Source of the DNA: Aspidiotus rigidus
Lineage: Eukaryota; Arthropoda; Insecta; Hemiptera; Diaspididae
Length of the DNA: 64,000 bases
Assembly: GCA_035079385.1 (NCBI GenBank)
Contig: JAVHKY010000061.1
Location: 434,001 to 498,000 of the forward strand
Direction: 5' to 3'
Positions 1 through 11,681 of this stretch are shown in pieces. The position numbers and the translations under genes were made by a program. Below the pieces are notes generated by a model, which did not search any database, was not told the DNA's origin, and saw only the letters and a program-made list of their open reading frames with translations. The number at the start of each line of letters is the position of its first letter. Within the stretch, counting starts at the first letter, position 1.

Positions 1-144
1 CCTATCGGATAATGTTGGAAGATTTTAACAACGAATGTAAACCTTCATATTCGCAATTTCGCTGCAGTCTGCTGACATCACCTTCTTGTTGGAAAAAGAA
101 CATTATCAAATTTTCGAAAATATGATAGATGATAACCCATAATT

Positions 145-284
145 TGTGACCGCGTCTACAGAAACCCGGCCTGGTGTTCAATTACAATCAGGAGAAAAGG
201 AATCTTCCTTCCCTTGTAGTAAAAGATTTTTTTTCTCCTGATCAATATCCAGCGGTAAGCCGGGTTTCTGTAGACGAGGTCACA
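145..284. repeat. Small foldback (MITE-like), 140 bp
   Basis: Arms of about 27 bp at 145-171 and 258-284 (core GTCTACAGAAACCCGGC) are inverted copies around a loop of about 86 bp. No ORF and no clear target duplication. Confidence 0.6.
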
Positions 285-563
285 TTTAATTTTACGTGCG
301 TACTTCGTATCTTATACCTACAGTACTTATTTTTGATTTGAATTTTCGAGTAAGATGATTACATATTGAATAATACACATTATAGGTTGAGTCGTCAGAA
401 AGCGAGGATCGTGTAAAGGAGAACCGAGTAACCGAGAAACTAATGCAGAATAGAATTCCTCCACTGTCGTTAGCTCACAAGGAATTAAGTTGTTCTGGAT
501 GGACCATATTTTGCGTGTTGGCGTGACGTCGGCACGTTCTGAAAACATGAACAACCCCACCAT

Positions 564-776
564 ATAGGGCTTTTCCATGCCGGCACATTGCATACATATT
601 CTCCTACGTGTTATCGAAATGGTAGTATTTCTAACATTGCTCTCATGGGTGTTGCTGGATTGCATACTCATTTTCATTGTGGAGTAGTTTGCCATAAAAG
701 CAATGTTAGAAATACTACCATTTCGATAACACGGAGGAAAGTACATATGCAATGCGCCGACAAGGAAAAGCCCTAT
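564..776. repeat. Small foldback, 213 bp
   Basis: Arms of about 77 bp (564-640 and 700-776) pair with a few mismatches around a 59-bp loop; the arms begin ATAGGGCTTTTCC. The short ORFs on both strands here are by-products of the palindrome. Confidence 0.65.
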
Positions 777-911
777 TTGTGAAGCACTTTTTACCCCAGT
801 TTACTGTATTAGTTCAAAACAAACTATTGATTCCCATAAGAAATGCATGGGAACGTTTCGATCACACATTCTTATTTAAATGTAAGAAAAAAATAGGAAA
901 AGAAAATTATA

Positions 912-1080
912 ATACAAAGTACAAGACCTGGCACTATTAACCAAGGTTGTTTCATGTCTTTCTCTGTTGTCACTGTTAGTTCGTTTTTGCACTGATGATG
1001 GTAGCTAGTCTACCGAAACGTATGCAATTTTAATTCTCAATAAAAACAGTGGTTAATAGTGCCAGTCTTGTACTTTGTAT
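912..1080. mobile_element. Foldback MITE with flanking 13-bp direct repeat
   Basis: Inverted arms of about 31 bp (ATACAAAGTACAAGAC…) lie at 912-943 and 1050-1080. The 13-mer TAGGAAAAGAAAA occurs at 894-906 and again at 1080-1092, hugging the element, and may be the target duplication, though it is long for known superfamilies and not exactly abutting on the left. Confidence 0.55.
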
Positions 1081-1577
1081 AGGAAAAGAAAAGTTCATAT
1101 TTAGAATCTGGAAGTTCTGAAGTATTCACAAATGTATCTGTAATTCTTTATTCATTTTTCATTTTCAAATATCAACAAATGATCGAAACGTCCATTTCTT
1201 ATGGAATTAATTTTTGTTTTGAACACAAACGGTAAACTGGGATAAGACTGTGTTGAAGTGGGGTTACGAAAAAATATGGTCCATAACATACGCTGAGTGC
1301 GGAATAGTTCGTATCATATCTTTTCATATTCGCGTATGCGAGCGGTTTGTGAGGGGTTCATGTTTGGCGAAGTAGGTTGCATCATAACACATTTTCATGC
1401 GTTATGTTATTTGAAGAAAACAAGCAAGAAAAAGATGAGAATGAGAATATTTGAAGGATGTACTCCATTGTTTTACCGCAACGAGAAAACGAGAAAGTTG
1501 TTTTTGCGTTCAAATGTGAACGAGTTGATAACTGCTTTTTCTTTATCCTTCAAGTTCTTATCACAGCCAAAGCACGT

Positions 1578-1740
1578 ATACTCTGTTCACGTTAAGAAAG
1601 GATAGAAAGTAGTAGAAACTACAAACTTACCTACCTCAAGAACGGACCGGTAGATTGAAATTATCTGGAGCGTTCCGTTCCGTTCTCAAGGTTGGTAAGT
1701 TTGTACTACTTTCTATCCTATCTTGACGTGAACAGAGTAT
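1578..1740. repeat. Foldback, 163 bp; fragment also at 58.7 kb
   Basis: Arms of about 65 bp starting ATACTCTGTTCACGT pair across the interval; the loop includes a GGAACGG-rich segment. A one-arm relative (same TTAAGAAAGGATAGAAAG core) lies at 58673-58742. Confidence 0.65.
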
Positions 1741-3309
1741 AGCCTATTATTGTCAAGTAGAGTTGATAAAGCTGAAAGCTGAACGTCTGAAGCCAAAGCC
1801 ACATAATTTTGGTAAACAAGCTGAAATTTGTTTTACTTATGCATAAAAAGACTCGAGCAAGATACTATTCGTTGTTCTGTGAGTGAAAATCATGTGGACA
1901 TCCCTGTAGTACAAAGGTTAATTGACGTAGGTTAATTGAATTCATATAATATCAACAATCAGAGAGAAATAGTCTTCCTTCATTGTCCAAAAGATACAAT
2001 TTGCCTGATCGTCAGTTTCAATGTACGTCAAGGTTAAGTCGTCAATTCTACTTTGTGCAGACTACAGAACAGCGCCGCAGGGCATGAACCTCTTCTAACA
2101 TTATCCGATACCGATAAAGCACGTCACAAATCAAAAAAGAAAACACGGTCGATCACCAACACCTTTAAATCCGTACACAAAAACGGCTTTTCTCTTTGTA
2201 GTAAAATAATCGAGTCGATGTAGTACATCGCTCATCGCACATCGAAATCAAAAGGTCGGAGAACAATATCGCAACTAGAGACGAAAAAAAACGATTGGAA
2301 GTGGTTCATGAACCTAAAAACTCATATTTAAGGCCTTGTTCTCCAGTTGCGACACAACTCATGATGGCATGACACAGCCGAAAGTACTATTGTAAAAGCT
2401 TTTCAATATCAGTGCTCTACTTACACCTTATTCACTCAATATGAGTTCCAATAACTTTTCTCCCTTTTTAACTCTGATCTGATAATGAGATAAGTTCCCT
2501 TCTCAGAACCTGTCTCTACCCGTTAACCAAATTTGAATTCATTTTTTGATAATACGTTAATTTTTAAAATTAGAACTTTTATATTTTTATTAATCTGATT
2601 GAATTGTTACACTCCTGTGTACCCTCTTTCACTATCAATCCGTTGCAAAGTACATGTATTGTAATCTACATGCTGAATTTCCTTCATTCTTTGCTTACTT
2701 TTACCTATTACCGGTACACGCGATTTCCCGTGACCGGTAATCAAATATTATAACAGTGTGATAGGTAAAAAGCACGGTGATGTGATGAAAAGGGTGCAGT
2801 CATGGGTGTGATAGGAAGGTAAAAATTTTCTCTCTTTTGTTCTCTGCCGGAGAGCACGTAGAGGATACTTGTGGTTGTATCCAGCCAGGTAGTGATAACT
2901 TTTTGTACAATAGGAGGGTTTGTCTGATGTGTGTATGGTTAACGTCTGGACACCACACAAATATCAGGGCGTCGTTTTATCGTCTTGCTCTGGCCTTGCT
3001 GCCTTGAACCCCTGATAATTTCTTCCACATTTGCACTATCTATTGCACACTGCGTTTTATGTTGTATTATTTGTATTCTATGTACTATGTATTGTTGTGT
3101 TGGTCTTTTAGAGCAATAGAAGTGCTAATATCAATGATGTCGTATTTCAAAATATTTTTACGTCCTATCCTCAATTATAATAAGTTGAATTGAGAGACAA
3201 GTCACAGAGACAGTTAATAATCAGTAATTTGATAGAAAATGTGCTTATTATTTTAGAATAAAATATCTCCATACCGGTTCATTAGCACTAAAAACAATTA
3301 ATATAAAAA
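1741..3309. other. No gene seen; AT-rich
   Basis: No coding pattern recognised. A short inverted pair (ATTACCGGT…ACCGGTAAT) sits near 2706-2740. Near 2285-2322 there is a single unit of the hairpin repeat seen as an array at 44.1-44.4 kb, containing the perfect palindrome GGTTCATGAACC followed by TAAAAA. Confidence 0.5.
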
Positions 3310-3790
3310 ATTCTTGAAAAAAAAAATCGGTCTTGCTGAAAAAATTGATTCGATTGAACATGAAAAATCTACAGAAAAAAATAAGAGTTTGAATTGTGGA
3401 AAAACCACAAACAGAGCAAAAAAGTAAACGGGCTCGAGCGTTAATGGTGACATTGTGAAAAGATCCACCATAGTATTAAAAGCAATTATTTGAAAGCTGT
3501 TTATTTATAGTGGAGGACTGTTCAATAAAAAAATGGTTATTCTTTCATGAAAAAGGCTGCAGGAGGATACGGCGGTATTGCTGTAACATTCCACATCTGA
3601 TTGATTTTTATTCACTTTCTCCTCCTCCTCCCCCTCCTTCAAGTTATTTTAACGCTCAAGTAGGTTAATTATTATTATTTTTTTCAATTTAGGAGATTAA
3701 ATTTTTTTTCAGTTGAATTAGGATGGGGTAGATTTTTCATTTTCAGTTCCTTCAACTCTGTCAGCAACGTTGGATTTCTTTCTCTCTCTT
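3310..3790. repeat. Foldback family, copy 1
   Basis: Imperfect inverted arms (left about 3320-3370, right about 3735-3785, sharing TTGCTGA and ATTGATTC-type blocks) enclose a second internal inverted pair. A related but diverged copy lies at 35365-35840, which is why I treat it as a dispersed element. Confidence 0.45.
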
Positions 3791-3948
3791 CAAGTATTTC
3801 ATTTAATTTTTTTTTTTTTTTAATGTTTTCGTTGCTTCAATAAAATGGCACGTCATACAACTACGTCGACCGAGTATAATAACCTTTCTCTCTTATACAT
3901 GAAATATTTCAACGTAAAAATTGCTTCACCGGACGGTATTTACAACAG

Positions 3949-4433
3949 AACAATTTATTTGAATTTTACGGCTCTGCCGTCTACAAATTGAAAAGAAAGA
4001 AAGAAAGAAAAAAAAAAACAAGCTTAAAAAGAAAGTATTGCCCTTGGCGAACATGTATCTTCCGAGGGGCATATTTTTGATTTTAATAATACGTACTTCG
4101 ATCATATGTTATGAGAAGAATATTACAAGAAGAAAAATAAGAGAGGCCATCGAAGTATCTAAGAACAATAAAAATGTTAATTCTAAGACAGATTCTAACA
4201 AAATTAAAAGTACCTACTCTCCCATTTCATGCAGGCTACGTCACGATGTGCAATTTTCAGGTTTCTTCGAGCTTTCATTTGTCATCGTTTTCGTTTTCGG
4301 CTTCTGTATTTTGAGTTTTTTCGCTTTCGTTAGTTTATAATTTTTTATCCTCTAAACGAAACGTCAGGTTTTCGTACTTTTTTTTTAAAATTTGTGTACA
4401 ACAGAGCCGTCAAATTCAAATAAATTTTTCTGA
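3949..4433. repeat. Foldback with 45-bp arms and an ORF in its loop
   Basis: Arms at about 3949-3996 and 4388-4433 (AATTTATTTGAATTT and its complement, with ACGGCTCTG) are inverted. The loop holds a 100-codon plus-strand ORF (4038-4340) of AT-rich, lysine/serine/phenylalanine-biased composition; no domain is recognisable and I do not call it a gene. Confidence 0.45.
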
Positions 4434-4840
4434 TAAAATATTTCATTTTTCTGCAATTTGATGTGAAAATTGAGAAGCTGAGGAAAATGCTCTTCAAAGA
4501 CAAGTAAAGCAAAAAAATAAATCACCGTTACACACGACAATATTTAAAAAGATAGGGCAACAATTTTGATCGCCTATTCTACTGATAAACCTATATCTCG
4601 TGTAGAGCAGGAAAATTAGTCGACAGTCGACCTGATACTAGCCAGCATTGGATGATTTGCATAATACTCGTACTTGTAGGTAAACACATGAGTAGTGTAA
4701 CTCTCAAGTTTCAAATGACAAAGTTTGGCTTCATTAGCCCTTGAAATTAAATTTAAACATGTGAATTGTGGATAAAATACTTTGTAATAATTCTCAATAG
4801 ATAGAAAACAAAACAAACAAACAAACAAACGCTCACTCAC

Positions 4841-4986
4841 TGAACTATGAACTTCCTCCACGGTCTCAATTGTCAAAAGCAATGTATCTTCCTCAAGAGT
4901 GATTTTGAACTTATCAATGACTTTCTGCACAGCTTCATCCACTGACTGAACAAATCCTACATCAGCAATAGTTGATTGCACAAAAT
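4841..4986 (-). CDS. Mtp: Large lipid transfer protein (Mtp-like), exon 5
   Basis: A 146-nt exon encodes about 49 residues (FVQSTIADVG… to …EEVHSS). The acceptor is a T-rich tract ending TTTTAG before 4986 and the donor is GTGAGT just below 4841. The first two exon bases complete a codon begun by the single leftover base of exon 4, giving Asp; this exact phase match is the main reason for joining it to the lipid-transfer exons. In this family it would lie after the N-terminal barrel, at the start of the helical domain. It ends in phase 0; no further exon was recognised in 1-4840, so the gene continues outside the window. Assignment rests on phase and context more than on residues. Confidence 0.55.
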
Positions 4987-5598
4987 CTAAAATAAAACAA
5001 ATTAAAATATGAAAATGAAAGAATTTAGAGGCTAATGCAAACTTTGCAGGGGCAGAGAGACACACGTAAGCTTCGCGTGTTTTATTTTTGTTGTCGTCAT
5101 ATTTAAGCGAGTAGACCTATTAGGTCTTTCGGTCAAAGACGCTGATGCAGCCATAAGTGACTCCAATGTACCGTAACATAATTATACACGTATAAACGTC
5201 GAATCTTCGGTTTGTATAATTATACTCGTATTATAACTTTTAATAATTCACGGTCATTGGCGAGTCGTAATGGTGTGAAGAAATAGTTATTTACGCTACG
5301 ATGGTCAGAAAAGAGCTATTTCTCGATAAGTCATACAAATCAAGAAATAGGCCTAGCCGTTTCTAATCGTGTTGCGTAAGAGATTTTTCTTCATTTACAA
5401 TCAAAAAGTAGAAGACAAGGGTATTTTTGGAGATCACAAGATAGATGATAGTCCTCTATACAAATCAAGTTGAAACTCAATCTAAGTGATTTTACATGGT
5501 TGTGATTTGTAAAAATGATCACAATCGCGACTCGATTAATTTTTCTATTGAATAATTTTTACGTTGTAATTCGATTTATTTAGATTATCATCCAAGTT

Positions 5599-8086
5599 AT
5601 GAGCTTCCGTGAAATTTTCCACGACATAAAATCAAAGTTGAAGATCATCTTTGTCAATGTTTTTGTCATGGCTCGAAATTCGTGTTTCTTTGAAAAATTG
5701 GATGAAGCGCAAGTCTACCCTTTCATGGAGCCGGTTCCAGAGAAACGTCACTTGGCTCACTGCACGACATGTAACGAAATAATTTCCGTTCAAAATAAAG
5801 GGAAATTTGACATCGAACAACACATCCGTTCAAAGAGACACCAGAGTAATTCAAAGCTTTCTACCAAGAGTAGAATTTTGAATTACTTTCATAAGAAGAA
5901 GCCTACTGATGAGGCGATTATTCACCACGTATCGATTTTGTTCACAATCATAATCCTTGAACGCGTGGCGGATACTCGGAGAAAGAGTGATGCCGCGGGA
6001 CTTTGAAATATTTTCGTACTTCTTGGACTTGTAAAATTTTTCATTTTCAATTCTTGGACTTGGAAATATTTTCAACTGTCGGACTTTAAAATATTTTCAA
6101 GTGTTGGACTTGGAATTATTTTCGAATTGTGGGACTTTGAAATAGTTTTGTACTTCTTGGACCTGGAACAGTTGAAAATATTTCTAAGTCCCACAATTTG
6201 AAAATAATTCCAAGTCCAACATTTGAAAATATTTCCATGTCCAAGAATTGAAAATGAAAAATTTTACAAGTCCAAGAAGTACGAAAATATTTCAAAGTCC
6301 CGCGGCATCACTCTTACTCCGAGTATCCGCCATGCGTTTGGAACAGTTTGGAGGATTATGATTGCCATAATCAATCTTTTCGTTCCATGGATTGCACTTC
6401 CAAGTTGCTTAAAAAATTTGTCGATCCGAAACTAGGTTGTGCTACTCGTAGAACAAAAACTGAGGAGGCCATCAGAAATGTTATTGCGAACTGGTCAGAT
6501 AGCATTGTTTTGGGTGAACTGAGGTGTTGCGACTTTGTTGTTATATCAACAGACGCATCAAACCATATAAAGCAACAAAATTATTGCCAGTGTTATTGAG
6601 GTAAATAGAACATTATTGAAATTTAAGGCCTGCCAGTATACTTAATTCACTGCATTGTATTTGTTCACTGCATGTTTAGATACCGTATTCTGACCGAAGA
6701 TGGGAATATAAAAATTCGCACGGTTGTACTGAACATCCACTCGATTGCAAATGAAACATCTGAGACCCGTTGCTGGCAAGGTCATGGAATCCGCGCATAA
6801 ATTTGAAGTTTCCGAAAAGATTTATGCTTTTTTGGCAGACAACGCCACTGTTAATTTTGGCGCCCTCAACTCGAACACAAAAGGTACTTCTCGATAAATT
6901 TTATTCAGATTTAGCTGTATTGTATTGTTGGATGTTTTCCTTTAAATTCTTCATCATTTGATTGATTATAGGTAATGTCCATGCCAAGTTTGAAAGAGAA
7001 TTGAAGAGAGAAATCATTCCATCTGGTTGTGCAGCGCATATTCTTCACAACGCTCTAAGCATTGCTGTGTCGAAAGTAATTCCTATTGATATCGAGAACG
7101 TTGTGATTAAGATTTATTATCACTTTCGCATTTATACTCAACGGGTGGAGAAGTTCAAAGAATTTTGCAAACTTGTGGACTGCACGTTAAGAAGTACCTA
7201 TTCTAAACCATTGTCAGACAAGATGGTCGTCACTATATCGTTGTGTGGAGCGTATGTTACAGCTTTACGATGCTCTCAAAGGCTACTTTCTTAGTAAATA
7301 AGCTACACCCTTAATCATCCTCAATTTCTTCAAAAATGACGAATCGTACTTCTGGATACTGTTCATACACCCATGTTTGCAACTGTTTCACAGCACCCTT
7401 GAAACAATTCAAAATCGTGATTTGACTGCTATTGAAGTCATGAAGTGGCTCATCATTATCAGGTTTTGTTGAAGATTATGAAAGATCGCTTTGAATCTGC
7501 TTTTATCCCGTTCACTGCTAAGAATTATTTAAGAACGCAGTGTTTTTCTCTGACAGAAGAGCAAGTAGAATCAGTGGCCAAGCATTTTTATTATGCAATT
7601 ATTGCATACATGGAAGACTGGGCAAAACGGTTACCTAGTTTAGATGAGTTTAGAATTTTCATGTTGAGTGAAGAGTCGTCGGAAAAAATGTTTGCAGAAG
7701 CTTATTGCAGGTCGCTGAAATTGGAAAAGATACCATATAATGAAATATTTGATACGTGCACTGCTTTAAATGCTATTATAAGGAAGCACTGTGAAGAAGA
7801 TTCAAATGTCTGGTCAAAGAAGAATTTGTTGGAGAAATATAAGATTGTATAAAAGGTTTTTAAGAAGTCGCAACAAGTCACTATTAGCCAAAACTTTGGT
7901 TTATTGAAAAAAATCACCCAGCCTATCCTCGTTTTGGTTGGTACCAATGCAGACTGTGAGAGAGTGTTCAGTGAAATTAATCAGTATTGGACTGATGAGA
8001 AGTCCCAGCTGTCAGTGGCAACAGTTGAAGCAGTGATGAAGGTGAGAAATAACACTAGTAAAACTTGGGAGGAATTTTTGAATTAA
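5599..8086 (+). pseudogene. hAT transposase pseudogene (BED finger, introns)
   Basis: The N-terminal part (5599-5940) has a BED-like finger: a Cys-x2-Cys pair (HCTTCNE) and H-x4-H (EQHIRSKRHQ). The reading resumes after a foldback insertion with RSMDCTSKLL and STDASN (6348-6560), then FLADNATVNFG (about 6825-6870), matching the hAT catalytic-domain aspartate region, then CAAHILHNAL (about 7035). Intron 6885-6971 is spliced cleanly (AAAG|GTACTT … TTATAG|GT) and restores the frame. Frameshifts and stops occur around 7230-7460. The C-terminal NADCERVFS…LSVATVEAVMKV block (7950-8045) is the hAT dimerisation region. Broken by the insertion and at least two later lesions; not functional. Confidence 0.8.
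5960..6338. mobile_element. Foldback element inserted in the hAT gene
   Basis: Arms 5960-6146 and 6187-6338 are nearly perfect inverted copies, each built of short repeats of the type TTGGACTTGGAAATATTTTC and its complement. The outer ends read AACGCGTGGCGGATACTCGG. It interrupts the hAT coding sequence between the BED finger and the catalytic domain. No convincing target duplication. A single arm of the same family lies at 42274-42527. Confidence 0.75.
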
Positions 8087-8149
8087 TCAAAATTGATGAA
8101 CAATTGCTACACGCTGCTTATCTCCCAGGCCTCATGAAATATGTCGACA

Positions 8150-8690
8150 TATAGGTCTAGTATAAGATAGGACTAGTGAAGGCGTAGTATAGCCCAGTAT
8201 ACTGTATATCAACACACCAACTTTATAAACCACTTTCCCAATTCCAGGAATTAGCTTGAAGAAAGGCTAGCCTTCTTAAGCCACTTCAGGTCTAGCCTAA
8301 CAGTCAGTCATACATGAAACAAGCTAGTATAAAGCTAGTGTACCAGTAGTTTACTAAATCTAGCCAATTCAGGTCCAGTATAATGAAGGCTTAGCCTAGT
8401 ATACGTCTGGTATACTGTGTATTGAGCCCTGTTAGTATAGGCCTAGTATACTATATATTAGGTTACTAGCTTTTGGAGGACAAAATAGGGGGGGAGGGGG
8501 AGGGAAGAGAGCTAGTGTAATACAGCTAGTGTAATATTGCATAGAGTGGTGGGAACTCGCAAAATTTAAATTCAGGTCTAGGAGGCTTGGAGTTAGTATT
8601 AGCCCAGTATAGCACCTAGTATATACCTAGTATAATATTATACTGCACGAAGTAGCACCAATAGGGAGGGGGCTAGCCAGTATACCGTAC
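8150..8690. repeat. CTAGTATA-rich degenerate repeat tract
   Basis: About 20 variants of CTAGTATA, CCAGTATA and CTAGCC are scattered at irregular spacing in 8150-8690, including a G-rich stretch near 8488-8507. No period is visible. The following 8690-8800 is GC-rich with two CGCCCGGGCG-type palindromes. This is the 3' part of the hAT element. Confidence 0.5.
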
Positions 8691-9190
8691 AGACGCCCAG
8701 ACGCCCGGGCGCAAATTCCAGAATCAGGGGTAGGGCTGAGGTTCGACGTAAAAAATCTTTCAAGTCCGAAGGTCATGCGCCCGGGCGGGACGCATATTTT
8801 GAAATTAGGGTAGGGGTAGAGAAAAGACATGAAACATGTCAAAAAAAAACTCCCTAGGTGCAAAATGAAAAACATTTTCATCAATTACGATCAAAAAGTG
8901 CCTCATAGCGCCCTCTTATTAGTAGTAAAAAACGAGTCATATCAAACGTAACGTACGAACTGATATAACTGTGCGTTAACGTATGTTCACTCGTTTTCAT
9001 TTCGCACCTAGGAAATATTGACAAGCTATCATCTATCTCGTGATCGCACTTGTCTTCTACTTTTCGTTCTTAATTATGTAAATGAAGAAAAATCTCATAC
9101 GCCAAATGGTTAGAAACGGCTATTTCTTGATTCGTATGACTCATCAAGAAATAGCTCGTTTCTAACCCTTGAAGCGTAAAAGTTATTTCC

Positions 9191-9783
9191 GCTTGAGTTC
9201 TTTTCTCTTAGAGAAATATACTCAAAGAGAGTACCTAACAAACAAATACAAGAACCGCACAATAATATAAACAAACCGAGCGCTTTCGACTAAACAGTCA
9301 TTCTCACGGTATAGAAAGCGACTGAACCCAACACCGACGAGAACAAGAAACAACGAACGAGGAGGTCATGACTGAACCAGCGAGTCAATTGGAGGTATTT
9401 TGGGTATGTTTGCTACTGTAATTGATATTTTGTTATCATAAAAAACTCGGTCCACTCTAATTAAAACAGTCTATGTTGATAAGCAGTGCAGTGTGAACAT
9501 ATCGTACGCCTAATCAAAACAAATTGAACAAGAGAAAAAAAAACTTGAACGCTTCAATTTCAGAACCTCCCACCCACGGATCACAAATTAGGTATTGTAG
9601 CCCAAAATACTACGATAATTTCAAATTTGTTGAATAGAAGTCAATTACGTTTACTCCATATTACTTGTATTCTAGGATAAAAGCCTCGTAAATGACGTTA
9701 CCTTCACTGATTCCATATAAAGTAAAGGCCATATTATTTATTCTATCAATTTATCTTTTTCACTTTCCAACAAAAGAACTCAC
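9191..9783. other. Intron 4 sequence, no gene seen
   Basis: AT-rich sequence just downstream (on the Mtp strand) of exon 4. It contains the exon 4 donor side and no other recognisable feature. Confidence 0.5.
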
Positions 9784-9952
9784 CAGTAAGAACCACATTG
9801 AGCGACGAAGAAACAGAAGATTGAATACTTTCTTTCAGACCAGAAGAAAAGATGATACTGTCGTGTGCTGTAGCCTTTATCATCAGCGAAGGATCATTTT
9901 CATCCACCAGGTATACAACTCGTCGTTTGGAAGCTTCCAACAGGGGAAAAAT
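9784..9952 (-). CDS. Mtp: Large lipid transfer protein (Mtp-like), exon 4
   Basis: A 169-nt exon encodes 56 residues starting IFPLLEASKRRVVYLVDEND and ending SSVSSSLNVVLT plus one base. The chosen acceptor, a pyrimidine-rich stretch ending TTACACAG before 9952, is the best of three in-frame AGs; the others would add up to 17 residues. The donor is CTG|GTGAGT, strong. The pattern (Pro, Ala-Ser, aromatic Tyr-x-Val, then two beta-strands ending in a Ser-rich turn and L-x-V-x-L) fits the late strands of the N-terminal barrel in large lipid transfer proteins. It joins exon 3 in phase 0 and exon 5 in phase 1. Confidence 0.6.
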
Positions 9953-11221
9953 CTGTGTAATAGAATGCAAATATACAGGCGATGAAAAATATAATTTTCT
10001 GTCCATTATTTTCTGTTCCAGTTCAGGCTACAGGCTACACTGTTTTGATGAAATAACGCTGCTGAATAAGTAAAAAAACTAATAATAACTTCTCTACTTT
10101 TCCCTTCTTAGGTACAAAATAAGGACTTATTTCTATAAACTTCTTCATTACAGAATTACGATTATTTAATAACCTACAGGGAGCTAGTAACTGGGTATGA
10201 AGTTTGGAGGGGCACGGTTTTGTAGCTGATACCTCGATATATATTCAGTGCGAGAATGCACTCCTCTACGCTACTGGGAGAGAAAAACTGTATGTCCCTG
10301 CAAGGACCTGCCGTACGCGTGATCTCTTTCAAATTCTTGTTTCTTCACCTCACATTACAAAAGGTCCCCTCTACATCGTACCAAGGCTCTTTACAACAGA
10401 ATAAATGAAATAAATCCAATAATTCAGATTATATTCTTTGGAAGCAAGAATGAATTTATGGGAAAGATGACAGAAGCATTCAAAGAGCTCCAAAATGAGG
10501 GGTTTTAAAATTCACAATAAAGACAAGGTGGAGAAGGTTTGGACGTCAGAGGGGAGGGGGGTGTCGAAAATCTGTCATTTTCGACTTCAACTCCTCTCCG
10601 GAGTTGAAGAGTAATACGCGGCCGTCAAACTTAATAAGAAAATCCATAGCAATGAAAATTAACCCATTTCGAGGTTGCGCGCCAGAATCCCTCGTACAAC
10701 TTTTAAAACTGTAATTCGTATAACTTCTGAATTGTAATATTTTCTCCGACTCGCGGTTACATTCGAACGTCTCTACGATTAAGAATGGACACAACTCCTC
10801 AGCAGTTCCTGATGGTTCCCTTGAAGTAAGTACTTATTCTTAGACAATTCGACTCTTCTTATTATTCTGGTTTGACCCGTTAAGGACTTGTACGATTCAC
10901 GACCCTCTTAATCTTCTTTTATTTCTAATTATTAACTTACTCTCGTTCACGAGACTGACGGATAGATGTTTTATTCTCTGTCCGTTAGGTTCCAACTGAG
11001 CAGATACCTCGAATGAATCGCGCGTTCCGAATTATATTTCTTGCATTTAATCAAATAAATTATTTATCTCTTGTACGTCTCGATGTTTTCCTCGTATTGA
11101 GTTTTCAGCACGTCTTCCACTGCAGCAAAGCCACTCTAGCTATTCCCCCCCCCCTTCGCATTTCCCACAAGGGGGCATAAGGAAAAATTTTCTTTCCAAT
11201 TTAATTTATTCATTTTTTTGT

Positions 11222-11253
<32 letters not shown>

Positions 11254-11279
11254 TCACTGAAGTTATACCCGAAAGGGTC
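9953..11279. other. Intron 3 left of the retroelement; no gene seen
   Basis: Includes the 17 codons that would be added if exon 4 began farther upstream. A C-run and a (TTA)n microsatellite (11223-11253) lie close to the retroelement. The last five bases, GGGTC (11275-11279), are one copy of its target duplication. Confidence 0.55.
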
Positions 11280-11681
11280 TGTAACGTTGAAAGACTCCGG
11301 CTAGCTTGCTCAACGCTACGATGTTATTCGAATATATTTACGAATCGCGACTTATCTAAGTATGCATTTACGACCGCGAATAACGACAGCGAGAGTGATA
11401 CACATAAACTGTTTATTCCGAATACGAATGAAATGGAAAGAAGGCGATACACCACCACTACACGGTGACAGTTTTTTGTCTACCGTTTATATATCGTTTC
11501 AATATTAACAATACGTGATACCATTAAGATTATGAATTTTGCGATTCTGATCTATCTATCTCACGTCTTAGGAGTGCGTGATTCTAGGTTCTACATCTTT
11601 GATCGTGCTTAAATTATGTTTATGAATAATTTTCGTTCGTTTCATTATTTACATTCAACTGTGTCATCTTTTGATGTCACA
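11280..11681 (-). repeat. 3' LTR of the errantivirus-type element
   Basis: 402 bp, plus-strand ends TGTAAC…TCACA; reads TGTGAC…TTACA on the element strand. Appears identical to the copy at 20263-20664. Confidence 0.95.

Larger units (their letters stand above)
3..2110. repeat. Possible element bounded by 19-bp inverted ends
   Basis: The sequence TATCGGATAATGTTGGAAG at 3-21 recurs inverted at 2092-2110 with one mismatch. The interval holds four separate small foldbacks (145-284, 564-776, 912-1080, 1578-1740) and no recognisable gene. The left end touches the window edge, so no target duplication can be checked; this may be chance or a fragment. Confidence 0.25.
5280..9190 (+). mobile_element. 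Decayed hAT-type element with long inverted ends
   Basis: Inverted repeats of about 165 bp at 5280-5451 and 9026-9190 share GAAATA, GAGCTATTTCT, GTCATAC, AATCAAGAAATAG and AGATTTTTCTTCATTTAC in the same order. Between them lies a plus-strand hAT transposase pseudogene. The right end contains its own near-palindrome (about 9109-9168). hAT ends are usually short, so the long arms may be subterminal repeats, and I could not fix the exact termini or an 8-bp duplication. The element lies in intron 4 of the Mtp-like gene, antisense to it. Confidence 0.6.

Noticed and set aside
4038..4340. 100-codon ORF as a small gene
   Set aside because: Sits in a foldback loop, AT-driven composition, no domain, no splice or start context.
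9953..10006. Longer exon 4 starting at the Met near 10006
   Set aside because: In frame, but the acceptor before 9952 has a far better pyrimidine tract; kept as an alternative in the exon 4 entry.
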